Position numbers and translations under genes: made by a program. This document shows positions 1-5,406 of a stretch of 5,593 nt of DNA, in pieces (position 1 is the stretch's first letter; the number at the start of each line of letters is the position of its first letter). Below the pieces are notes generated by a model that made no database searches, had not been told where the DNA came from, and saw only the letters and a program-made list of their open reading frames with translations. The DNA is from Candidatus Fermentibacterales bacterium (GTDB lineage: Bacteria; Fermentibacterota; Fermentibacteria; Fermentibacterales; JAFGKQ01), in assembly GCA_016928495.1 (NCBI GenBank), contig JAFGKQ010000272.1:1-5593 (forward strand). Reading direction: 5' to 3'.

Positions 1-1656
1 GAAGGGGCCCTTGTCCAACAGCTTCCTGAACGTCACAACGGGCGCCCCCGAGTCGAGGTCGAGGTAGTTGCCCATGGGCTGGGTCAGCTCGCCGTCGGTG
101 TAGAGGGAGATGATGTAGGCCAGCGAGGGGTAGACCGACGGATGCTCGCGGATGACGGGCTCGAGATCGACGGTCTCGAACCTGCGGGAGGCTAGGTTGA
201 TGACGTCCAAGCTCTTCTGCGCGTAGCGCATGGTCTCCTCGGGGGTCACGTTGACCCGGAGCCCGGGTTGCCCGGGGCTTACCAGAACCGGGAAGTCGGA
301 TCCCGTGCGGTCCACGGCTCGCGTGCCCAGTCCGGTGACGAGCCTTATGATCCCGTCGTCCCTGCCTATCCTGGGAGACCACCTGAACTCGTTCTTGCTG
401 AAGGCCACCCCGGCGTAGGCGGGGAAGAAGTAGTCGCCGACCCGCCTTCCGACCACCTCCTGGATGAGGATGCCCATCTCCTCGTTGAAGTCCAGGAGCC
501 CCCTCTCGCGCCTGTACTCGATCGGATCGGGGCCGAACACGCTCGCGTAGACCTCCAGCACGGCATCCGCGAGGGCCTCGAGCCTCTCTTCCTTGGTTCC
601 GATATTGGCGACGAACAGGCTCCGGTACTTGCCGGCAAAGGATGCTCCTACGCTGTCCTCGAGGAGGCTGGAGGAACGCACGACCAGCGGGACCTCCCCC
701 AGATCGTCGAGAGCCATGCTCAGACCCGTCATGATCTCGGAGGGCAGCGCAGAGTTCTTGAAGATCTGCCTGAGGTAGACGTGTTCCTGCCTTATCTCGT
801 TGGGATCACAGTACTTGATCGATAGGAGCTCCTCCAGGGCGTTGTGATGGATGAACTCCAGGATGGCGTCCGAGGTGATGAACCAGGTCTTGGGCACCGT
901 GAGGTTGCGCAGGATGATGTTATCCTTCTGTGCCGCCTTCAGGATCATCTCCGCCCTCAGGAGGCCCGCGGCCTTCCCGCCCAGCTTCCCGTTCCCGGAG
1001 GGTGGACCGATCGTGCTCTCGAGCAGATCGCCGAACTTCAGCACGGTGACGAGCTTCTTCATCGTGTTGATGTAGAACAGGTCTTCGCTCAGGAACCGCC
1101 TGATGAGCGCCACTCTCAGGGCCACGCTGTCTTCGGGCGAGAGGTTCCTCTGGTTCTCGGGCAGCATCACGAACCGCTCCACGGCCTCGGAGATCTGGCT
1201 GAGGGACACGTCCCTCTTCTCGGCCGTCACGAACAGGAATCTGGTCGTCTCGTCTCTCAGCCAGATCCTGATCATGCTGGTCAACTGGTCCGAGGTGAGC
1301 TCTTCCTCGGCGATCCGGAAGACCTCGTCTACGACGCTCTCGAGCTGAGTCAGGTTGACCTTGCGGGCAGGCACGTTCTCGCCCACTGCCCCGGACTCGA
1401 AGTCGGCCATCTCGTGATCGGCAAGCCTGGACATCAGTTCACCGATCTTCCTCACGTTCCGCTTGAAGAGGTAGTTCATCATCTTGCGGCCGATGCGCTG
1501 CAGCATGATGGGGTTGGTGTCTCTCAGCAGGTTGATGATGACCTTCCACTCGCCCTCGATGTAGGGTGAGCCGGAAGGCGGGGCCGCTTCCTGCGGACTC
1601 CCGGTGCTGCAGCTCGACTCGCTCTTGGTGACCGGTCGCTGGGCTTCGTCAGTCAT
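1..1656 (-). CDS. PEP/pyruvate-binding (PEP synthase/PPDK N-terminal-like) protein, 3' end off the left edge
   Basis: Only the first 552 codons are in the window; the frame stays open to base 1. The N-terminal ~30 residues are polar and low-complexity. Residues ~35-215 are a mostly helical region I do not recognise. From ~residue 222 the protein matches the ATP-grasp nucleotide-binding domain of PEP synthase/pyruvate phosphate dikinase: KLGGKAAGLLRAE (224-236), VPKTWFIT (254-261), VVRSSSLLEDSVGASFAGKY (325-344), ILIQEVVG (396-403), and LVTGLGTRAVDR (439-450). K228 and R327 correspond to conserved nucleotide-contacting positions of the family. The phosphohistidine and PEP-binding domains, if present, lie beyond the edge, so a true PEP synthase cannot be told from a PPDK_N-domain relative of unknown substrate. 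The start is ATG at 1656, with AAGGGGGT (about 1667-1675) ~10 nt upstream. It lies 90 bp downstream of gdhA, same strand. Domain call confident, exact reaction not. Confidence 0.88.
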   Translation of the reverse strand, partial: MTDEAQRPVTKSESSCSTGSPQEAAPPSGSPYIEGEWKVIINLLRDTNPIMLQRIGRKMMNYLFKRNVRKIGELMSRLADHEMADFESGAVGENVPARKVNLTQLESVVDEVFRIAEEELTSDQLTSMIRIWLRDETTRFLFVTAEKRDVSLSQISEAVERFVMLPENQRNLSPEDSVALRVALIRRFLSEDLFYINTMKKLVTVLKFGDLLESTIGPPSGNGKLGGKAAGLLRAEMILKAAQKDNIILRNLTVPKTWFITSDAILEFIHHNALEELLSIKYCDPNEIRQEHVYLRQIFKNSALPSEIMTGLSMALDDLGEVPLVVRSSSLLEDSVGASFAGKYRSLFVANIGTKEERLEALADAVLEVYASVFGPDPIEYRRERGLLDFNEEMGILIQEVVGRRVGDYFFPAYAGVAFSKNEFRWSPRIGRDDGIIRLVTGLGTRAVDRTGSDFPVLVSPGQPGLRVNVTPEETMRYAQKSLDVINLASRRFETVDLEPVIREHPSVYPSLAYIISLYTDGELTQPMGNYLDLDSGAPVVTFRKLLDKGPF

Positions 1657-1666
1657 GAGGCGTGCT

Positions 1667-1675
1667 ACCCCCTTA
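1667..1675 (-). promoter_or_regulatory. Ribosome binding site of the PEP/pyruvate-binding gene
   Basis: On the minus strand AAGGGGGT sits about 10 nt before the ATG at 1656. It begins directly after the foot of the hairpin at 1678-1719, so that structure lies immediately 5' of the site without covering it. Confidence 0.6.
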
Positions 1676-1677
1676 TG

Positions 1678-1719
1678 CGTCGCGCCCCGGGCTGGTAATG
1701 GCACCGCCGGGGCGCGACG
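1678..1719 (-). terminator. GC-rich hairpin between gdhA and the PEP/pyruvate-binding gene (attenuator, processing site or weak terminator)
   Basis: The arms CGTCGCGCCCCGG (1678-1690) and CCGGGGCGCGACG (1707-1719) are perfect 13-bp complements. Inside the 16-nt loop, GGT (1694-1696) can pair with ACC (1703-1705). On the minus strand the hairpin starts 28 nt after the gdhA stop codon and ends a few nt before the next gene's Shine-Dalgarno. There is no T-run after the stem (it continues CATAAGGGGG), so it is not a canonical intrinsic terminator. It could reduce read-through, stabilise the gdhA 3' end, or mark an mRNA processing point. The structure is seen directly; the function is inferred. 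Confidence 0.5.
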
Positions 1720-1746
1720 TCAACGGGATGGGCCCGGTTGAGGAGT

Positions 1747-3030
1747 CTAGACCAGACCCCTCAGCCTTGCGGCGGTCGCGACCCTCTCGATCGCGATCAT
1801 GTAGGCCGCGTCGCGCATGTAGACGTTGCGGCGCTCTGCCAGATCCGCCACCGCGTGGAAGGCGTTGGTCATCTTGGTATCGAGCTTCGCGAGGACCTCG
1901 TCCTTCTCCCAGTAGTAGTTCATGTTGTTCTGGACCTGCTCGAAGTAGGAGCAGGTGACCCCGCCGGCATTGCACAGGAAGTCCGGGATGAGGAAGATGC
2001 CGCGCTTGCGGATGGCCTCGTCCGCCTCCGGAGTGGTGGGGCCGTTGGCACCCTCGGCGATGATCTTTGCTCGCTCGTGGATCTTGCCGACGTTGTCGGC
2101 GTTGACCTGGTTCTCCAGAGCGCCGGGCTGGAGGATGTCGGCCTCGGTCTCGATCCAGGCCTCGCCCGGCAGCTTCTCGTAACCGGCCTCGATCGCCTTC
2201 GCCGCATCGATCGTGCCATACCTGTCGGTGATGCTGGTGAGGAAGGCCATGTCGATGCCGTCCATCTTGCGGTAGGTATAGGAGGTCATGTCGGACTGGT
2301 CCCAGCAGGAGACGCAGACCACCTTTCCGCCGTACTTGATGAACAGGTCAGCGGCGTACTGGCTGACGTTCCCGAAACCCTGGCAGGCCATGGTAGTGTT
2401 CCTGATGTCCATTCCCATGCGCTTCAGGGCCTCGCGGACAGTGTAGATGACACCGTAGCCCGTGGCCTCTGTCCTGCCCAGGGAGCCTCCGACGCCCACG
2501 GGCTTCCCGGTTATCACGCCCGGGAACTTGCCTCCGGAGAGGGTCTCGTACTCGTCCATCATCCACAGCATGTGCTGGCCTGTTGTCATGACGTCAGGGG
2601 CCGGAACGTCCTGCACGGGGCCTATGTTCTTCCAGACCTGCCTGACCCATCCGCGGCATATCTGCTCCTGCTCCCTCATCGACAGCTCGTGGGGATCGCA
2701 GATGACTCCGCCCTTGCCGCCGCCCAGCGGTATGTCGACTACGGCGGTCTTCCAGGTCATCCAGGTGGCCAGTGCCCTTACGGTATCGGCGGTCTCCTGG
2801 GGGTGGAACCTTATGCCGCCCTTGCAGGGCCCGCGCACATCGCTGTGCTGTACCCTGAAGCCGCGGAAGACGCGGATGGACCCGTCATCCGTCCTGACGG
2901 GAATGGTGAAGTGGAACTCCCTCTGAGGCCAGCGAAGATACTCCTTTACCCCGGCATCGAGTCCGACCTGCTCCGCGACCCTGTCGAACTGGGCCTGGGC
3001 CATCTCGAACGGGTTGAAGCCCTTCTGCAC
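1747..3030 (-). CDS. gdhA: Glutamate dehydrogenase (Glu/Leu/Phe/Val dehydrogenase family)
   Basis: A complete 427-residue cytoplasmic enzyme, normal length for the hexameric GDH family, interconverting glutamate with 2-oxoglutarate and ammonia using NAD(P). The N-terminal substrate domain has KGGIRFHP (K70), WKTAVVDIPLGGGKGG (K94, K106) and PAPDV (catalytic-type D146). The Rossmann domain starts near 211 with CQGFGNVSQYAA. NAGGVTCSYFE (354-364) provides S361; K70 and S361 match the positions that hold the glutamate side-chain carboxylate in characterised GDHs, favouring glutamate over leucine, phenylalanine or valine. Coenzyme choice is unclear: the nucleotide motif ends in Ser (GFGNVS), and the segment after the second strand is CWDQSDMTS rather than the common Asp-containing turn. 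The start is GTG at 3030, with AGGAGGT (3036-3042) 5 nt away, and the protein begins MQKGFNPFEMA, typical for the family. It lies upstream of the PEP/pyruvate-binding gene on the same strand. Confidence 0.95.
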   Translation of the reverse strand: MQKGFNPFEMAQAQFDRVAEQVGLDAGVKEYLRWPQREFHFTIPVRTDDGSIRVFRGFRVQHSDVRGPCKGGIRFHPQETADTVRALATWMTWKTAVVDIPLGGGKGGVICDPHELSMREQEQICRGWVRQVWKNIGPVQDVPAPDVMTTGQHMLWMMDEYETLSGGKFPGVITGKPVGVGGSLGRTEATGYGVIYTVREALKRMGMDIRNTTMACQGFGNVSQYAADLFIKYGGKVVCVSCWDQSDMTSYTYRKMDGIDMAFLTSITDRYGTIDAAKAIEAGYEKLPGEAWIETEADILQPGALENQVNADNVGKIHERAKIIAEGANGPTTPEADEAIRKRGIFLIPDFLCNAGGVTCSYFEQVQNNMNYYWEKDEVLAKLDTKMTNAFHAVADLAERRNVYMRDAAYMIAIERVATAARLRGLV

Positions 3031-3255
3031 TTCAGACCTCCTGATGGTGGCTGTGGCGCAACCTGAGTCGGCCGTTAGCTGATAGATACGGAATACACAT
3101 CCTCGCTGGCGGGTAGCCCATTCCGCCTGACGGAACGAGGATAGGGAAGATAGTCTGTCTCAACGAGACCCGCAAGCTGAGAAGCCCGATTGCCGCTCTT
3201 GACAGGGCCGCCGATCGGAGAGAGAAAAGCACGGGCCCCGAAGGAAGGGAGTTTC
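3031..3255. promoter_or_regulatory. Divergent intergenic region between gdhA and the TPR gene
   Basis: 225 bp that must hold both divergent promoters. A TTGACA (3199-3204, plus) resembles a -35 box, but no convincing -10 lies 16-18 bp downstream. Two short inverted repeats are visible: TTCCG-5 nt-CGGAA (3121-3135) and GTCTC-AAC-GAGAC (3157-3169). They could be operators or small hairpins, but 5-bp arms are weak evidence. No ORF in it looks coding. The gdhA ribosome binding site is at 3036-3042. Confidence 0.4.
3036..3042 (-). promoter_or_regulatory. Ribosome binding site of gdhA (decides the GTG start)
   Basis: A full AGGAGGT on the minus strand, 5 nt before the GTG at 3030. No in-frame ATG gives a better family match, so this site supports the non-ATG start. 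Confidence 0.8.
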
Positions 3256-4182
3256 ATGCCTGGCGAAGAGGAGAAGACTCCCGACCCGTCCCCCGAGGAG
3301 CCCTCCGGAGACAGCGGGAAGGCCCCGGTGGCCTCGTCATCGGAACCGGCCTGGGACGAGCTGACTGCTCTCGCCAGCTTCACCCGCGGCAAGAGGATAC
3401 GGCTTGGCCTGCTCGGACGCTTGACTACGTCCTCTCCGGAGATCCGCCTGGTGGATGGCTTCAACTTCCTGATAAGGGGTGTGCCGGGCAGGGCCATGCG
3501 CTACCTTCGACAGGCCGCCTCTATCTCCGACGCTCTCTTCCTTACCGGCTTCCTGGCCCTGAGGACGGGAGACCTCGACTCCGCCGAGAAGGACCTGACG
3601 GCCGCGCCGCTGGCGAGGGGGGGTATCGGGCGTTACTTCCGCAAGTACGGCTTCGAGCCCGAGCTCCGCGTCGCTCTTCGCCACGGCGCGAGCTGCGCCG
3701 TCCCGCTCGACAGGTTCGGCTCCATGCTGATGCTGGTGGAGATCAGCAGCAGGAAGCCTGACATCGACAGGGCGATCTCGATTGCCGGGGACGTATGCAG
3801 ACTGGCCCCGGAGCTCCTGCTGGCCAGGGTTATGCTGGCGGAAACCCTGGACCTGGCGGGCAGGAGCGACAAGGACACGCTCGAGGAGGTCGTGAAGCTC
3901 GGGAGGGCCGTCGAGAACAGGGGGGCGGTCCACGCTGCGATGCTCTACTACAAGGGCAAGGCCCTGCGGAAACTGGGCATCTACACCGCGGCCCTGGAGA
4001 CGCTCGAGACGGCCATGATGAACCCGAAGCTCCGGACAGAGGAGCTCATCAAGGCTGCCACCTACGAGCACGCGCTGGCCCTGGAGCAGTCGGGCAACAA
4101 GCTGGAGTCCAGGAAGCAGCTCGAGCACCTCTACGCCGAGGACCCGGAGTACGAGGACATCAGGAAGCGTCTGCAGCTCTGA
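3256..4182 (+). CDS. Tetratricopeptide-repeat (TPR) protein of unknown function
   Basis: A 308-residue protein with no signal peptide or membrane segment, so probably cytoplasmic. Residues 1-33 are acidic, Pro/Ser/Glu-rich and likely disordered. Residues ~65-308 are helical with TPR-like pairs of small and aromatic residues. The clearest are ALFLTGFLALRTGDLDSAEKD (93-113, split here by helix turn), AMLYYKGKALRKLGIYTAAL (228-247) and ATYEHALALEQSGNKLESRK (268-287), followed by a YAEDPEYED tail (293-301) of the kind that often ends bacterial TPR arrays. The middle (~140-220) is a degenerate TPR or a different helical domain. I chose the ATG at 3256 because AAGGAAGGGAG (3241-3251) precedes it. 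A TTG at 3190 would add 22 residues but has no ribosome binding site. TPR arrays are protein-binding scaffolds; the partner cannot be inferred. It is divergent from gdhA and convergent with nfo, so transcribed alone. Confidence 0.85.
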   Translation: MPGEEEKTPDPSPEEPSGDSGKAPVASSSEPAWDELTALASFTRGKRIRLGLLGRLTTSSPEIRLVDGFNFLIRGVPGRAMRYLRQAASISDALFLTGFLALRTGDLDSAEKDLTAAPLARGGIGRYFRKYGFEPELRVALRHGASCAVPLDRFGSMLMLVEISSRKPDIDRAISIAGDVCRLAPELLLARVMLAETLDLAGRSDKDTLEEVVKLGRAVENRGAVHAAMLYYKGKALRKLGIYTAALETLETAMMNPKLRTEELIKAATYEHALALEQSGNKLESRKQLEHLYAEDPEYEDIRKRLQL

Positions 4183-4302
4183 CGCACTGCCCGCTCGATT
4201 CCAGAAGGCATCAGGAGGACCATCACCACAGCGGCCGTTCTAGGCCAGTGCCCGCCGGACGCCTGCCTCTGCGGAGCTTGGGACAATGGCGCGTGTCCCC
4301 GT
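4183..4302. other. Convergent intergenic spacer between the TPR gene and nfo
   Basis: 120 bp between two converging stop codons. The only notable structures are a 4-bp GGCC hairpin (4233-4246) and the 6-bp hairpin at 4280-4299. I see no coding signal. Confidence 0.6.
4280..4299. terminator. Possible weak bidirectional terminator hairpin
   Basis: GGGACA (4280-4285) pairs with TGTCCC (4294-4299) across an 8-nt loop, in the spacer where nfo and the TPR gene converge. The stem is short and there is no T-run on either side, so the terminator role rests mainly on position. Confidence 0.25.
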
Positions 4303-5124
4303 CTACGCGCGCCTGCGTATCCTCCTTGCGTCCCTCAGCCTGTCCCGATCCGTCCCGGGAGTCTCCACGATGCCAACCGCGTGCTGAAGCCGGGGAAGCC
4401 TGCACAACGCGGCAAGCGGGCCGACACCGATGAGGCCGCAGCCCACCTCCTCGTGCCTGTCGGACTTGCTTCCCAGATCGCTCCTCGAGTCGTTGAGGTG
4501 AAGTGCAAGCACCCGCTCGAGGCCGACAGCCCGGTCAAGGAGCCCGGCGGCGTGCTCCATCGCGGGCACGGAGGAAAGGTCGTAGCCTGCAGCAAAGGCG
4601 TGCGCCGTGTCGAAGCAGACGCCCGTCCTGCGCGGTAACCCGACCAGGTCGAGCATGCCGGCCAGGTCTTCGAGCCTGGAGCAGATACCGGTGCCCTGCC
4701 CCGCGGAGTTCTCCAACAGCACGCCTACCTCCCCGGGGCAGTCCATCAGGGCGCTCCTGAGACGCTTTGCGGCAGAGCTCAGTCCGGCTCTGACGCCCCT
4801 TCCGAGATGCGAGCCGGGATGCAGCACGATCCAGTGTATGCCCAGAAAGCCGGATCTCTCCAGCTCCTGCCTGATAGCCATCTCGGAGAGGCGCACCACG
4901 TCGGGCCTCGAGGACGCCAGGTTGATCAGGTAGGAGGCATGGGAGAAAACGGGGATGCCAAGGCTGGCGGCGGCTCCCTCCTCGACGGGGTCCAGCTTCC
5001 TGCCCGCCCACTGCCGCTGGTTGGAGGTGAAAATCTGGATCGCCTTGCAGCGCAGTTCCTTCGCCCTGGCAGCGATCGAGAGCATCCCCCCGGAGGAGCT
5101 GAGATGAATGCCGATCCTGATCAT
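4303..5124 (-). CDS. nfo: Deoxyribonuclease IV (apurinic/apyrimidinic endonuclease, endonuclease IV)
   Basis: A 273-residue protein of normal family length (E. coli Nfo is ~285) that would cleave DNA 5' of abasic sites and process damaged 3' ends in base excision repair. It is a zinc-dependent TIM barrel, and all nine expected ligands are present: H62 (SHASYLINLA), H102 (LHPGSH), E138 (LLENSAGQG), D172 and H175 (CFDTAHAFAAG), H209 (LHLNDS), D222 and H224 (DRHEEVG), E254 (VETPG). GIHLSSSGG (5-13) and IFTSNQRQWAGR (31-42) are typical of the N-terminus. The start is the ATG at 5124, because the family alignment begins at MIRIGIHLS. There is no Shine-Dalgarno directly before it: a mobile repeat begins 2-4 bp upstream. 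The frame stays open upstream through the repeat (GTG at 5268), but those 48 residues are repeat-derived and should not be counted. The C-terminus is Arg-rich (RDARRIRRRA). Confidence 0.94.
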   Translation of the reverse strand: MIRIGIHLSSSGGMLSIAARAKELRCKAIQIFTSNQRQWAGRKLDPVEEGAAASLGIPVFSHASYLINLASSRPDVVRLSEMAIRQELERSGFLGIHWIVLHPGSHLGRGVRAGLSSAAKRLRSALMDCPGEVGVLLENSAGQGTGICSRLEDLAGMLDLVGLPRRTGVCFDTAHAFAAGYDLSSVPAMEHAAGLLDRAVGLERVLALHLNDSRSDLGSKSDRHEEVGCGLIGVGPLAALCRLPRLQHAVGIVETPGTDRDRLRDARRIRRRA

Positions 5125-5125
5125 T

Positions 5126-5238
5126 ACGGGGACATAACACTTATCTCCAAGGCTCGGTTGGAGAGCGTGCTCCGAAATCCACTCAACCGTACTCTTCCAT
5201 CTGAGAGTCGCAGTGCGTCCGCATCCCTTGGAGATAAG
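5126..5238. repeat. MITE-like repeat copy A1, right end missing
   Basis: From GGGGACA at 5128 to GGAGATAAG ending at 5238, this copy aligns without gaps to copy A2 at a fixed offset of 128 bp; I count about 10 differences in 111 bp. The left terminal repeat (ACGGGGACATAACACTTATC, 5126-5145) is intact, but the right one stops after GGAGATAAG and then changes to GGGAGATATGGAG, so roughly the last 14 terminal bases are lost. The left end lies against the nfo start codon. It is non-coding although open in some frames. Confidence 0.85.
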
Positions 5239-5248
5239 GGGAGATATG

Positions 5249-5385
5249 GAGATATGGGGACACAACACTTATCTCCAAAGCTCGGCTGGAGAGCGTGCTC
5301 TGAAATCCACCCAAGCGCACTCTTCCATCTGAGAGTCGCAGTGCGTCCGCTTCCCCAGGAGATAAGTGTTATGTCCCCATATCTC
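5249..5385. mobile_element. MITE-like non-autonomous element copy A2, intact, with 28-bp terminal inverted repeats
   Basis: A 137-bp element whose ends, 5249-5276 and 5358-5385, are inverted complements over 28 bp with one mismatch (5263/5371); each end carries ATATGGGGACA outside and AACACTTATCTCC inside. The interior has smaller dyads: AGAGC-GT-GCTCT (5290-5301) and ACTCT-8 nt-AGAGT (5319-5336). A 32-bp core (5319-5350) is identical in copy A1 (5191-5222). It encodes no transposase, so any movement would need an enzyme supplied elsewhere. Size, terminal repeats and multiple copies fit a MITE or a REP/BIME-like element; single-strand folding into one long hairpin would suit a REP-associated tyrosine transposase, but that link is inference. 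Confidence 0.8.
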
Positions 5386-5400
5386 ATGTCCCCATATCTC
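5371..5400. repeat. Perfect tandem duplication of a 15-bp unit at the right end of copy A2
   Basis: ATGTCCCCATATCTC occurs at 5371-5385 and again, without change, at 5386-5400. The first unit is the outer end of A2's right terminal repeat, so the second extends the element outward. A related but imperfect doubling (GAGATATGGAGATATGGGG, 5241-5259) is present on the left side of A2. Confidence 0.85.
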
Positions 5401-5406
5401 CGTGAC

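Noticed and set aside
844-1569. A 241-codon plus-strand open frame (and the overlapping frame 268-825)
   Set aside because: Both are antisense to the PEP/pyruvate-binding gene, whose GGKAAGL and VRSSSLLEDS motifs are unmistakable. The plus-strand translations are rich in His, Leu, Gly and Asp and look like shadows.
1738-3066. A 442-codon open frame on the plus strand, antisense to gdhA
   Set aside because: It is the mirror of the glutamate dehydrogenase frame. Long antisense frames are expected in GC-rich genes, its translation resembles no protein, and gdhA has all family motifs.
3199-3227. A sigma-70 promoter from TTGACA at 3199
   Set aside because: The -35 match is perfect, but the sequence at the right spacing (GAGAAA around 3222) is not a credible -10, so it is not called as a separate promoter.
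3190-3255. TTG at 3190 as the start of the TPR protein
   Set aside because: It lacks a ribosome binding site and overlaps the best -35-like sequence; the ATG at 3256 has a good purine-rich site at 3241-3251.
3795-4433. A 212-codon plus-strand frame overlapping the TPR gene and running into nfo
   Set aside because: It overlaps two supported genes in another frame. The translation is Gly/Arg/Ala-rich low-complexity sequence with no ribosome binding site.
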